DNA of 64,000 nucleotides from Limnohabitans sp. (GTDB taxonomy: Bacteria > Bacteroidota > Bacteroidia > Flavobacteriales > Flavobacteriaceae), in NCBI GenBank assembly GCA_030053945.1, contig JASGCW010000002.1, positions 114,245 to 178,244 on the forward strand. The letters are read 5' to 3'. A program made the position numbers and the translations under genes. Position 1 is the stretch's first letter. Each line of letters begins with the position of its first letter. The notes under the pieces were generated by a model. It did no database searches, had not been told where the DNA came from, and saw nothing but the letters and a program-made list of their open reading frames with translations. Shown one piece after another: positions 54,878 through 63,878 of the stretch.

Positions 54878-55360
54878 ATGAATGAGCTTTTTGAACATCC
54901 TAATCGAGTGATATTTGAAGTAGATAATGATTATTTTATTTACGATAATAAAACAGAGGAAAAAACGGATTTTGTTGATGGAAACTCAAAGTGGAATTTA
55001 AAAATTGAAGTTAAAAAATATTCACTGTTTATTGATAATGAACGTTTCATAATGAATCAGGCTCAAAGTGGAGTAAAAAAATGTGACTGGATTTGTTTTA
55101 ATGACTCAGATTTTTATTTCATAGAATCAAAAGATGTTAAAACTAAATTGAGAAACGCCGCAAGAACTGATTTTGATGAAAAAATAGTGGACACTTTAGA
55201 TTTTTATAAAAAGTATAATTTAGCACACTTGAATTTATGGGGTGTTTTAAATTTTAGAAGTCCAAATAAGGTTACAAGTGCGGCATCAAAAGATAGAAAG
55301 TTTAAATATAAATTAAAAGGAATTAAATACGAAGAATTAAACTGTTTACAAGTTTTATAA
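54878..55360 (+). CDS. Small PD-(D/E)XK-like protein paired with the ATPase
   Basis: This 160-residue protein is unknown to me as a family. The segment AQSGVKKCDWICF followed by FYFIESKDVK gives Asp70, Glu83 and Lys85 in the D-X(n)-E-x-K layout of PD-(D/E)XK nucleases, preceded by a Gln/Gly turn, and a helix (FDEKIVDTLDFYKKY) follows. Its ATG touches the stop of the ATPase gene, so both are translated together. sdhB starts 12 nt later. Nuclease activity is an inference from this motif. Confidence 0.6.
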   Translation: MNELFEHPNRVIFEVDNDYFIYDNKTEEKTDFVDGNSKWNLKIEVKKYSLFIDNERFIMNQAQSGVKKCDWICFNDSDFYFIESKDVKTKLRNAARTDFDEKIVDTLDFYKKYNLAHLNLWGVLNFRSPNKVTSAASKDRKFKYKLKGIKYEELNCLQVL

Positions 55361-55372
55361 AAAATAGAAATT

Positions 55373-56134
55373 ATGGCTTCAAAGAAAACAATTAATATAA
55401 AATTAAAAGTTTGGCGTCAGAAAAATGGTTCTGACAAAGGACAGATGGTAGATTACTCACTAAACAATGTATCTACCGATAGTTCATTCTTAGAAATGAT
55501 GGATCAATTAAACGAACAATTGGTAAACGAAAGAAAAGAGCCTATTGCATTTGACCACGATTGTCGTGAAGGTATTTGTGGTATGTGTTCAATGTTTATC
55601 AACGGACGTGCTCACGGACCAGATACAGGAATTACTACTTGTCAGTTGCATATGCGTATGTTCAATGATGGCGATACAATTTATGTAGAACCTTGGAGAA
55701 GTAAAGCATTCCCAGTAATCAAAGATTTAGTAGTAGATAGAACAGCTTTTGATAGAATTCAACAAGCAGGAGGTTTCGTTTCTGTAAATACTTCTGGTAA
55801 TACTATCGATGCTAATACCATTCCTGTGCCAAAAGTTGATGCTGATAAAGCTTTTGAAGCAGCAGCTTGTATTGGTTGTGGAGCTTGTGTAGCCACTTGT
55901 AAAAATGGTTCGGCTATGTTATTTGTTGGTGCAAAAGTATCTCAATACGCATTATTACCGCAAGGTAAAGTTGAAGCTACTCAACGTGTATTAAATATGG
56001 TTCGCCAAATGGATGAAGAAGGATTCGGGAACTGTACAAATACTGGAGCTTGTGAAATTGAATGTCCTAAAGGGATTTCTTTAGAGAACATTGCTCGAAT
56101 GAATAGAGAATATTTAAAAGCAAGTTTAAAATAA
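55373..56134 (+). CDS. sdhB: Succinate dehydrogenase/fumarate reductase iron-sulfur subunit
   Basis: The 253 residues carry all three cluster motifs: CREGICGMC with a later Cys (2Fe-2S), [11 protein letters not shown], and [12 protein letters not shown] for the 4Fe-4S and 3Fe-4S clusters. It conducts electrons from SdhA to the cytochrome. It is separated from sdhA by the two-gene cassette, yet it has no own promoter consensus that I can see, so its expression should depend on read-through of the cassette. Confidence 0.96.
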   Translation: MASKKTINIKLKVWRQKNGSDKGQMVDYSLNNVSTDSSFLEMMDQLNEQLVNERKEPIAFDHDCREGICGMCSMFINGRAHGPDTGITTCQLHMRMFNDGDTIYVEPWRSKAFPVIKDLVVDRTAFDRIQQAGGFVSVNTSGNTIDANTIPVPKVDADKAFEAAACIGCGACVATCKNGSAMLFVGAKVSQYALLPQGKVEATQRVLNMVRQMDEEGFGNCTNTGACEIECPKGISLENIARMNREYLKASLK

Positions 56135-56135
56135 C

Positions 56136-56162
56136 AAAAAAGCACCTTAGGGTGCTTTTTTT
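56136..56162 (+). terminator. Terminator of the sdh operon
   Basis: An A-run and GCACC pair with GGTGC and a T7 run around a 4-nt loop, directly after the sdhB stop. Confidence 0.9.
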
Positions 56163-56201
56163 AATGGTTTAGTTTTTGTTATTTTAACAAAAAAAACAGC
56201 G

Positions 56202-56714
56202 ATGAAAAAAATATGTATTATAGCTTTCTTACTTGTAGCCTCTTTTGGTTTTTCACAAGCAGAACAAGATGTTGAAGCAAAGAAAAAGCAAGTGGAAGAA
56301 GAAAAAGCCCTTTTACCAAAACCATATAATGAGATTGAAGATGCTGAAGTCAAAGTCTCAGAATTGTTGCTTAAAGCCAAGGCTGAAAATAAGAATATCT
56401 TAATGCAAGTAGGAGGCAATTGGTGTATTTGGTGTTTGCGATTAAATAAATTTATTCAAGATAATGAAGAGTTAAAACAGATAGCAGATAATAATTATAT
56501 CTATTACCATTTGAATTGGTCACCAAAGAACAAAAATGAAAAATTCTTTAAAAAATATAAAAACCCTGGGGAGAAAAAGGGGTATCCTGTTTTTATGATT
56601 TTAAACCCTAAGGGGAAATTAATTCGCGTTCAGGAAACAGGTTCTTTAGAAGAAGGGAAAGGATATAGTAAAGAAAAAGTACAAGCTTTTCTTGAAGCTT
56701 GGAAGAGAAAATAA
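56202..56714 (+). CDS. Periplasmic thioredoxin-like protein with CIWC motif
   Basis: A signal peptide (MKKICIIAFLLVASFGFSQA) is followed by a charged helix and a thioredoxin-fold region with NWCIWCLRL (C-x-x-C) and later GYPVFMILNPKG, where the cis-Pro follows Tyr. The pattern resembles DUF255/thioredoxin_7 proteins. It probably acts as a periplasmic disulfide reductase; the partner is unknown. 170 residues. Confidence 0.85.
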   Translation: MKKICIIAFLLVASFGFSQAEQDVEAKKKQVEEEKALLPKPYNEIEDAEVKVSELLLKAKAENKNILMQVGGNWCIWCLRLNKFIQDNEELKQIADNNYIYYHLNWSPKNKNEKFFKKYKNPGEKKGYPVFMILNPKGKLIRVQETGSLEEGKGYSKEKVQAFLEAWKRK

Positions 56715-56738
56715 TTTTCTTAAAATACTTTAATTTAT

Positions 56739-57053
56739 TTGAATGCTTTAATTTTTTTTCGTTGTCTAATTCTACTTTGTTTATTCCAGACAATTAAGTA
56801 TGAAGGCAGGTATAAAGGAAGTAATTATTTGTTTAGTTTAGAAATAGATAATAAACAAATACGTATTGTTGAAGGAAATAAAATTGAAGTTCATAAACTA
56901 TATAAAGGGAAAAATGAATTGTATTTTTATGATGAAAAAGAAAAGATTCAAGTAAGAATTACAGGTAATCGTTTAGTGCTGAAACCTAGTGACAAATTAA
57001 GTAAACATGAAAATATTAAATTAATATATATCACAGATTTTATAAAACAATGA
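56739..57053 (+). CDS. Small secreted protein of unknown function (TTG start)
   Basis: The 104-residue reading frame begins with TTG and a signal-like stretch (MNALIFFRCLILLCLFQ), then a small beta-rich domain (YEGRYKGSNYLFSLEI, KQIRIVEGNKIEVHKLYKG). Its TGA overlaps the ATG of the nitrilase gene (ATGA), which supports it as a real coupled gene. I know no family for it. Confidence 0.55.
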   Translation: MNALIFFRCLILLCLFQTIKYEGRYKGSNYLFSLEIDNKQIRIVEGNKIEVHKLYKGKNELYFYDEKEKIQVRITGNRLVLKPSDKLSKHENIKLIYITDFIKQ

Positions 57054-57817
57054 AAATAGCGATCATTCAAACCGATTTAACTTGGGAAAACCCCAAAGCA
57101 AATTGTTTAAATTTTGAAGCAAAAATTAATTCAATTAGTGAAGATGTAGATTTAATAGTTCTGCCCGAAATGTTTTCTACAGGATTTACTATGAATCCTT
57201 CGGTTGTAGCAGAAACCATGACTGGAGAAACTGTAAATTGGATGATTTCAATAGCTAAATCAAAAAATATTGCTCTTACAGGTAGTATTATAATTGAAGA
57301 TGAAGGTAAGTATTATAACAGAATGTTATTTGTTTTTCCCGATGGTAAAATAAAATATTACAACAAAAGACATTTGTTTTCTTTAGCTAAAGAAGAAGCC
57401 TTTTTTACAGCAGGTGATGAAAAGGTGATTGTGGAATATAACGATTGGAAAATATGTCTTCAAATATGCTATGATTTGCGTTTTCCTGTATTTGCTAGAA
57501 ATATCGAAAATTATGATTTATTGATTTATATAGCAAGTTGGCCAAAACCACGTATAAATGCTTGGGATATTTTACTTAGAGCACGAGCTGTAGAAAATCT
57601 TTCGTGTGTTATAGGGGTTAATCGTCTAGGTATTGATGCTAATCACTTAGAATATGTAGGACATTCTCAAGTTATAGACTGTTTAGGAAATTATTTGATT
57701 GAACCCTATGAAAATGAAGAAATCAAAATAATTTCTTTAGACAAAGAGCAAATGATTGAGACTAGAAATAAGCTAAATTTTTTGAACGATAAAGATAAAT
57801 TTGAATTATTGTTTTAA
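57050..57817 (+). CDS. Nitrilase-family omega-amidase-like hydrolase
   Basis: This 255-residue C-N hydrolase has the Glu-Lys-Cys triad: Glu40 (LPEMFSTGF), Lys in YNKRHLFSLA, Cys in LQICYDLRFPVF. The FSTGF and AKEEAFFTAGDE segments point to the YafV/Nit2 omega-amidase branch, which hydrolyses alpha-ketoglutaramate-type metabolites formed by transaminases. Cytoplasmic. It overlaps the convergent lipoprotein gene by 12 nt. Confidence 0.9.
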   Translation: MKIAIIQTDLTWENPKANCLNFEAKINSISEDVDLIVLPEMFSTGFTMNPSVVAETMTGETVNWMISIAKSKNIALTGSIIIEDEGKYYNRMLFVFPDGKIKYYNKRHLFSLAKEEAFFTAGDEKVIVEYNDWKICLQICYDLRFPVFARNIENYDLLIYIASWPKPRINAWDILLRARAVENLSCVIGVNRLGIDANHLEYVGHSQVIDCLGNYLIEPYENEEIKIISLDKEQMIETRNKLNFLNDKDKFELLF

Positions 57818-59404
57818 GTCAAAATCTTGGTTTACATCCCAATTTTCTCTAACATCGATTTCAGTTGGAAAATGAATAACCTCTTCCGGTTGAATGTTTT
57901 TCAAATATATTCCAGTATCTCTTTTTTTATTCTTGTTAGTATCATAGATAATACGTAAAGAATATTTTTTAGGTTCTAACAAAAGAAATTCGATAGTGGA
58001 TGATTTTTCGCTATATTCACTTGCTAAGGTTTTTCCTTTTTCATCTGTGAGTTCAACAATAATGGGGAAAGATTTTACATTTTGTAAATTCAATTTTAGA
58101 TTTCCGTATTCAGAAATAGCCTTTGTAGAAAAGGATGTTTTTAAAGTGTCATTCTTCTTTCCTAGGTAATCTTCTATGGCTTCTGGTAAAATTTGTAATG
58201 AATATTTTTCTTCAGGTTCTTTTTTGAATACGAAGTCTAGTTTTTGATTCAATTCATCATAATTGATTTTGAAATCAACATTTGAAGAGTCTTTTTTTAT
58301 CAATTTTATTTTTGAAATATCAATTTTTTCAATTGGTGTAGAAGCTTCAACAGTATAGTTTTCTTTCAAATTTAAAATTTTATCTTTAGAAAGATTCAAT
58401 TTTAAAGTATCGTTTCTTTGATTGCGTAATTTAAGAATTTGTTTTTCTGATATGGTCCCGTTTTTAATTTCTAATTCGATAGAATCATTTTTTATAGGTT
58501 GAAACCATAGCTGTAACGAATCTTTATTAGCAAGTTTAGTAAGTTTTGTTTTTATTTCCTGTCCTTTGTATTTGGCAATGATTTGTGTGTTTTTAGAATC
58601 TCCTTCAAAAGGAATCAATGCTCTATTGCCAGAGGCTTGTGATGCTTTTTTAAATTTTAAGGGTAATTCTTCTTTAAATAATTCTAATTCATAAATTGAC
58701 TTATCTGGAATTGTAATTATTTGATTGTAGAAACCAATTTTATCAGATTTTGGGTCAAACTTATAGTTGTTGTTTTTCTCTTTTAGGGCAACTAATTTAT
58801 ATTTTCCAGCTTTGATGTTTTCTATTTTGAAAGTTTTTAAACTATCTAAAGTGTTGGTAATATATCTAGGAGTTTTTTTATAAATGATAGAATCGTTAAA
58901 TTTTTCATCTACTTCATACAGCATAACGTTGACAAAATGTGGAATTTCTTTTTGATAAGAATCTTTTATGCTGCCCTCCAAAGTTAAAGAATCAATAGTT
59001 TTTCCTGTAGAAACTACATACCTAAAGTTTTTGTAAGCATTGCCTTCGTTATTATCAGTTATACTTTGTCCAAAATTAAAACTATAAGTCGTGTTAGGTT
59101 GTAATGTGTCGTTTATTTTTATTTGGATATATTTTGCTGCTGCACCTTGAGGTGTAATTGTTGGGTTAGTCTTCATAGGAGGAGAAATAATTAAGTTCTT
59201 CTCCAAGTCTTTAATCTTTATATACTCATCAAAATTTATTTTGATGGTATTTTTGTCAAAATTTGTAGATAAATTTTTAGGATTACTTCCAATTATTTTT
59301 GGAGGGGTAATATCTTTATCGCCACCAGTTATAGTTCCTCTCTTAGCACAGCTAAATAAACCGATTAAGGTTAGAAGTGAAAATAAGAAGTTTCTGTTTT
59401 TCAT
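57806..59404 (-). CDS. Ig-like domain lipoprotein
   Basis: A lipoprotein signal (MKNRNFLFSLLTLIGLFSC) precedes a Big_5-type Ig-like domain (DITPPKIIGSNPKNLSTNFD, then KNTIKINFDEYI and TPQGAAAKYIQIKIN, LQPNTTYSFNFGQSITDNNEG). The protein continues with repeated beta-rich segments to residue 532, ending near GIYLKNIQPEEVIHFPTEID. This architecture is common in Flavobacteria; the function is unknown. Outer-membrane anchoring is likely. Confidence 0.85.
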   Translation of the reverse strand: MKNRNFLFSLLTLIGLFSCAKRGTITGGDKDITPPKIIGSNPKNLSTNFDKNTIKINFDEYIKIKDLEKNLIISPPMKTNPTITPQGAAAKYIQIKINDTLQPNTTYSFNFGQSITDNNEGNAYKNFRYVVSTGKTIDSLTLEGSIKDSYQKEIPHFVNVMLYEVDEKFNDSIIYKKTPRYITNTLDSLKTFKIENIKAGKYKLVALKEKNNNYKFDPKSDKIGFYNQIITIPDKSIYELELFKEELPLKFKKASQASGNRALIPFEGDSKNTQIIAKYKGQEIKTKLTKLANKDSLQLWFQPIKNDSIELEIKNGTISEKQILKLRNQRNDTLKLNLSKDKILNLKENYTVEASTPIEKIDISKIKLIKKDSSNVDFKINYDELNQKLDFVFKKEPEEKYSLQILPEAIEDYLGKKNDTLKTSFSTKAISEYGNLKLNLQNVKSFPIIVELTDEKGKTLASEYSEKSSTIEFLLLEPKKYSLRIIYDTNKNKKRDTGIYLKNIQPEEVIHFPTEIDVRENWDVNQDFDLKQ

Positions 59405-59408
59405 ATCA

Positions 59409-59416
59409 CAAATTTA
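59409..59416 (-). promoter_or_regulatory. -7 promoter element of the Ig-like lipoprotein gene
   Basis: TAaaTTTG on the minus strand sits only 4 nt before the ATG. A transcript from it would be leaderless or start within the gene, so the assignment is weak. Confidence 0.3.
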
Positions 59417-59461
59417 TCTTTGGCAAAATAACAACATATTTAAGGTTTTTAAAACTTTTAT

Positions 59462-60145
59462 TTAGGATTGCGAATAAGCAATAGTTATAATACTGATTTT
59501 AGCTCCCGGAATTTCTAAAATTGCTTTTCCACAAGCTTCAAGTGTTGCACCTGTTGTTAAAACATCGTCTATTAGTAAGAAATGTTTGCCTGTATGTGCT
59601 TCTGAAAAATTACATTCAAAAGTGTTTTTAGAAACAAGGTTTCTTTCCGTTAATTTTTTCTTTGATTGAGTTATAGTGTATTCATTTCTGTGAAGTAATT
59701 CATTTAAAACAGGTTTATTGATATTTTTTGAAAGAGTATTGCAAAAAGTATTTACTTGGTTGTAACCTCTTTCTTTAAGTCTTTTTTTGTGAAGTGGGAC
59801 AGGAATGATATAATCTACTGTTTTAATTTTATCAATATCTTTTAACGAATCGCTAAACCATTCGCCTAAAATTGTTCCAATTTTTTGATGATTATTGTAT
59901 TTTAAATTATGTATTAACTGCTGGACAATTCCTTTTTTGTGATAATAGATGAGTGAATAAGCAAATTCTAAAGGTAGTCTTCCGTTAAATTTTTTAAATG
60001 CTTCATTTTCCAAATTTAGATGATGATTTGTATAAGGAATGTTATGTCTGCATTTAATACATATAGAATTTTCTTGTTCAAGCAGTAGACTTGAACAGCC
60101 CAAACAAATTTCAGGAAAAAACAAATTTAACAGTTTTTTAAGCAT
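59462..60145 (-). CDS. ComF-family phosphoribosyltransferase-like protein
   Basis: The 227 residues begin with a zinc-ribbon-like part (CLGCSSLLLEQENSICIKCR) and end with a PRTase domain with the PRPP loop FLLIDDVLTTGATLEACGKA. IIPVPLHKKRLKERGYNQV is diagnostic of ComF/GntX proteins, linked to DNA uptake in other bacteria. Natural competence in this organism cannot be concluded from this gene alone. Confidence 0.93.
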   Translation of the reverse strand: MLKKLLNLFFPEICLGCSSLLLEQENSICIKCRHNIPYTNHHLNLENEAFKKFNGRLPLEFAYSLIYYHKKGIVQQLIHNLKYNNHQKIGTILGEWFSDSLKDIDKIKTVDYIIPVPLHKKRLKERGYNQVNTFCNTLSKNINKPVLNELLHRNEYTITQSKKKLTERNLVSKNTFECNFSEAHTGKHFLLIDDVLTTGATLEACGKAILEIPGAKISIITIAYSQS

Positions 60146-60214
60146 TTTATCGATTTTTTTTTATTAATTTAAGGGAAAAATTTAGTTTTAGCGAAATTTC
60201 TAAAGACCCAAGAA

Positions 60215-61060
60215 ATGAGTTCAAATGTTGGCATACCGTTTATAAAGTTTTCGGCCGTGGCTTTTGCGTCTATTGCATTAGTGTATGGTTTAAAATATTA
60301 TGAAAGTAAGGAAAAAATAAATAAGTTGAATGAAACTATAGTAATTGATAAAAAAACTTACGCTAATGATTTGAAAGAAATTTTTGAGCGTTATGATGAG
60401 CAAGTTTCAAAAAATAAATATTTATTAAAAGAAATTGATACTAAAGTAGAGTTTAATAGTTTGCTAAAGGAGAATTTTTCTACCAAAAAAGCGCCTAAAA
60501 TTATTTATACTAAATTGGTTTCTGAAAAAAGTTACGATTCTTTAAAAAGAGTTTTACATAATGTAGAAACAGAAAATAAAGAATTAAATGACCAAGTTTC
60601 TTCACTTTTTGAAAAAAATAAAGAGCTAACAAGATTAAATTCTACAAATGAAGCTATAGCTTCCATTTCTAAAAATTTAACTGCTGTTAATGTAACTGCA
60701 AACGGAATTAAAATTGTTTCAAATAATATTATAGAAACAAAGAAATTTAGTTCTATGGAACAAATAAAAGTTTGTTTTACATTATTAGAAAATAGAGCAG
60801 CTATAAAAGGAGGTAAAGATATTTTTATTCAAATAGTAAATCCTAATAACAAAGTTGTGTCTAAAAACGGAGAAACTTTAGAAACACAAAATAGATTACT
60901 TCATTATAGTGCTAAGACAAATGTTTTTTATGACAATGAAGAAATGGATGTTTGTGTGTTTGTTGAACCTAATAAAGAAGATATTCTAAAAGGGGACTAC
61001 GAAATAAATATTTATTCTGGAATAACACTTATAGGCAATACGGTTTTTTCTCTAAAATAA
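60215..61060 (+). CDS. Membrane-anchored coiled-coil protein of unknown function
   Basis: One hydrophobic segment at residues 8-26 (PFIKFSAVAFASIALVYGL) anchors the 281-residue protein. A long coiled-coil region follows (YANDLKEIFERYDEQVSKNK, later LHNVETENKELNDQVSSLFE), then a globular beta-rich C-terminal domain (KVCFTLLENRAAIKGGKDIF, VVSKNGETLETQNRLLHYSA, GDYEINIYSGITLIG). The C-terminal part would lie in the periplasm. Function unknown; it lies upstream of glyS and is separated from it by a terminator. Confidence 0.75.
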   Translation: MSSNVGIPFIKFSAVAFASIALVYGLKYYESKEKINKLNETIVIDKKTYANDLKEIFERYDEQVSKNKYLLKEIDTKVEFNSLLKENFSTKKAPKIIYTKLVSEKSYDSLKRVLHNVETENKELNDQVSSLFEKNKELTRLNSTNEAIASISKNLTAVNVTANGIKIVSNNIIETKKFSSMEQIKVCFTLLENRAAIKGGKDIFIQIVNPNNKVVSKNGETLETQNRLLHYSAKTNVFYDNEEMDVCVFVEPNKEDILKGDYEINIYSGITLIGNTVFSLK

Positions 61061-61090
61061 TTTTCATCTTAATTATAATGTAATTTAAAG

Positions 61091-61114
61091 ACGGATTTTA
61101 AGTCCGTTTTTTTT
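61091..61114 (+). terminator. Terminator overlapping the glyS promoter
   Basis: ACGGA pairs with TCCGT around a 7-nt loop, followed by a T8 run. The last T belongs to the -7 box of glyS. Confidence 0.75.
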
Positions 61115-61121
61115 ATTTTTG
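61114..61121 (+). promoter_or_regulatory. -7 promoter element of glyS, leaderless arrangement
   Basis: TAttTTTG ends 7 nt before the ATG at 61129. With initiation about 5-8 nt after the box, the mRNA would start at or next to the start codon. Confidence 0.6.
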
Positions 61122-61128
61122 CAGCACT

Positions 61129-62673
61129 ATGGCAAAACAAGACGATTTATTTAAAAATGTTATTTCGCATGCAAAGGAGTACGGATTTATTTTTCCGTCT
61201 AGCGAAATTTATGATGGTTTGAGCGCGGTATATGATTATGCTCAAAACGGAGTAGAATTAAAGAAAAATATAAGAGACTATTGGTGGAAATCGATGGTGC
61301 AAATGCATGAAAATATTGTAGGAATAGATGCTGCAATTTTTATGCATCCTACTACTTGGAAAGCTTCAGGACACGTTGACGCTTTCAATGATCCACTAAT
61401 TGATAATAAAGATTCTAAAAAAAGATATCGTGCTGATGTTTTAATTGAGGATTATGCCGAAAAATTGAATCAGAAAGCACAAAAAGAAATTGAAAAAGCT
61501 AAAGCTCGCTTTGGCGAAGCATTTGACGAAGCTCAATTTGTTACAACTAATGAAAGAGTTAAAGGTTATTTAGACCAGAAAAGTGCTATTTTACAAAGAA
61601 TGGCAAGAGGTTTGGATAGTGGAGACCTAGCAGATGTAAAAGCATTGATTGAGGAACTTGAAATTGCTTGTCCTGAATCAGGTTCAAAAAACTGGACAGA
61701 AGTACGTCAGTTTAATTTGATGTTTGGTACTAAATTAGGAGCATCTGCTGATACTGCAATGGATTTGTATTTGCGTCCAGAAACAGCACAAGGTATTTTT
61801 GTAAACTTCTTGAATGTTCAAAAAACAGGACGTATGAAAGTACCTTTTGGTATTGCGCAAACAGGTAAAGCTTTCCGTAATGAGATAGTAGCGCGTCAGT
61901 TTATATTCCGTATGCGTGAGTTTGAACAAATGGAAATGCAATTTTTTGTGAAGCCAGGAGAAGAAATGAAATGGTACGAATATTGGAAAGATACTCGTCT
62001 TAAATGGCATAAATCATTAGGTCTTGGTGCCGAAAATTACCGTTTTCACGACCACGAAAAGTTAGCGCATTATGCTAATGCAGCAGCGGATATTGAATTT
62101 AATTTCCCATTCGGTTTTAAAGAATTAGAAGGAATTCATTCTCGTACTGATTTTGATTTGAAAGCGCATGAGCAGTATTCAGGTAAGAAATTACAATATT
62201 TTGATAATGATGAAAATGCTAGTTATGTTCCTTACGTTGTAGAAACTTCTGTAGGTTTAGATAGAATGTTCTTAGCAGTTTTCTCTAAATCGCTAGAAGA
62301 AGAAACGTTAGAAGATGGGTCAGTAAGAACTGTTTTACGTTTGCCTTCGGTATTAGCGCCAACAAAAGCGGCGGTTTTACCACTAATCAAACGTGATGGT
62401 TTGCCAGAATTAGCTAAAGAAATTATTGAAGATTTGAAATGGGATTTCAATGTGGCATATGATGAAAAAGATGCTGTAGGGCGTCGTTACCGCCGTCAAG
62501 ATGCTCTAGGAACACCTTTCTGTATTACAGTAGATCATCAAACATTAGAAGATAAAACAGTTACCATTCGTCACCGAGATTCAATGGCTCAAGACCGTGT
62601 TGCAATTTCTGAATTAAGAGGAATTATTAGCAACGAAGTTTCAATGCGTAATTGGTTGATGAAAATGGTATAA
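61129..62673 (+). CDS. glyS: Glycyl-tRNA synthetase (single-chain, class II)
   Basis: This 514-residue homodimeric type enzyme charges tRNA-Gly. Class II motifs are seen: LMFGTKLGASADTAMDLYLR with RPETAQGIFVNF, FRNEIVARQFIFRMREFEQMEMQFF (motif 2), and VVETSVGLDRMFLAV (motif 3). The C-terminal anticodon-binding domain starts near LPSVLAPTKAAVLPL. The N-terminus (DLFKNVISHAKEYGFIFPSS) is standard. The alpha/beta heterotetramer type (GlyQ+GlyS) is not used here. Confidence 0.97.
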   Translation: MAKQDDLFKNVISHAKEYGFIFPSSEIYDGLSAVYDYAQNGVELKKNIRDYWWKSMVQMHENIVGIDAAIFMHPTTWKASGHVDAFNDPLIDNKDSKKRYRADVLIEDYAEKLNQKAQKEIEKAKARFGEAFDEAQFVTTNERVKGYLDQKSAILQRMARGLDSGDLADVKALIEELEIACPESGSKNWTEVRQFNLMFGTKLGASADTAMDLYLRPETAQGIFVNFLNVQKTGRMKVPFGIAQTGKAFRNEIVARQFIFRMREFEQMEMQFFVKPGEEMKWYEYWKDTRLKWHKSLGLGAENYRFHDHEKLAHYANAAADIEFNFPFGFKELEGIHSRTDFDLKAHEQYSGKKLQYFDNDENASYVPYVVETSVGLDRMFLAVFSKSLEEETLEDGSVRTVLRLPSVLAPTKAAVLPLIKRDGLPELAKEIIEDLKWDFNVAYDEKDAVGRRYRRQDALGTPFCITVDHQTLEDKTVTIRHRDSMAQDRVAISELRGIISNEVSMRNWLMKMV

Positions 62674-62702
62674 ATTACTTAAAGTAATAAAAGTCATTTT
62701 AT

Positions 62703-62742
62703 AAAAACGAAAGCTCATTTTTTAATGGACTTTCGTTTTTTT
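62703..62742 (+). terminator. Terminator of glyS
   Basis: AAAAACGAAAG pairs with CTTTCGTTTTT around a 16-nt loop, ending in a T run 30 nt past the stop. Confidence 0.8.
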
Positions 62743-62882
62743 CTTTATTTGAACGTTAAGATTTAAAACTTTCAATAAGTCAGAATGATGTTTTGCTCAT
62801 TAATAACTACCATTCAATAAGTTAGTGTTCATTTTTAAAGTCTTAATTAATACTATTGCAGGATAATTTTAATTAAATATTT

Positions 62883-63878
62883 ATGAGATTTTTTTTAAAT
62901 TCTTTATTGTTATTCTTTTTTACAACTAGTGGATTTTCTCAAATGTTTGTTAATAGTCCTGAAGAAATAGATAAAGCAAGAGGAGGAATAACTTATGTGA
63001 TTATGAATGATCCTGATTCACAGAGCGCAAAGCCTTACAAGGAAGTTCTTCAAAAGAACTGGACATTTTCAACTCTTAAGTTTATTAAAAGAGGTGAGAA
63101 ATTGACAGATAAACTAAAAAACAACACTACCTTTCTTTTATTAAATGCAGAAAAAACTGAAATTTATAGTAATAGAGCAAGCTATAATCGAAATAAAAAA
63201 TTAAATGAAGTCACCTATGTTTATTTGACTTTGTTTAATTCGTCAATTGAAGAGATTAATGCTTTAAATGGACTTATTGAAAATAATAGGGCTTATGCAG
63301 TAAATAAAGTTAAAAAGAAAACAGCTTTAGCTCAAATTCAGATGTTTGGTGACCCAGTGGCATTAGCAGACCCTTCATCTGTTATAGAAAGCAATGTTGA
63401 TGATACAGGAGGTCATGTAAAAAACTGGACCCCAGCGTTACTTAAAATTTATATAAAAGCAATGCAAAATTTATTTGATAAAAAAGAAAGCTGTGTAGCT
63501 CATAAAAGTATTGCAAACAAGCATGAGTTATCAAAGTTAAAAACAGAAACGTTGTATATTCCTGAATATTTAGTTGATACAGATTTTGGTGCCTTTTCGG
63601 CTAAGGAATCAATAGATAAAAATAAGCCAAATGAATTATTTGAAAAATACACATTTCCATATAAAGTACTCTCTAAAGATGAATTTGAAAAGTCAGTTTT
63701 AAATTCAAAGGACATTAAATATGTCTTCGTTTATGTTAAAAATTCTTCTTTTAAATATGTTTCAGTGTTCAATGCAAATACAGGAGAAATTGTTTACAAT
63801 GAAGGTACTTCGATGTCATTTAATGTGAAAGATAAGGATGTTAAATCACTTTTCAAAGAAATTGAGAAAGCAAATTAA
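62883..63878 (+). CDS. Secreted protein of unknown function
   Basis: The signal peptide MRFFLNSLLLFFFTTSGFSQ precedes 311 residues without a recognised domain. Visible features are YVIMNDPDSQSAKPYKEVL, a beta-rich first half, an Asn/Thr-rich middle (NAEKTEIYSNRASYN) and a C-terminal half with VFVYVKNSSFKYVSVFNANT, then GEIVYNEGTSM. It is probably periplasmic and monocistronic. Confidence 0.75.
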   Translation: MRFFLNSLLLFFFTTSGFSQMFVNSPEEIDKARGGITYVIMNDPDSQSAKPYKEVLQKNWTFSTLKFIKRGEKLTDKLKNNTTFLLLNAEKTEIYSNRASYNRNKKLNEVTYVYLTLFNSSIEEINALNGLIENNRAYAVNKVKKKTALAQIQMFGDPVALADPSSVIESNVDDTGGHVKNWTPALLKIYIKAMQNLFDKKESCVAHKSIANKHELSKLKTETLYIPEYLVDTDFGAFSAKESIDKNKPNELFEKYTFPYKVLSKDEFEKSVLNSKDIKYVFVYVKNSSFKYVSVFNANTGEIVYNEGTSMSFNVKDKDVKSLFKEIEKAN

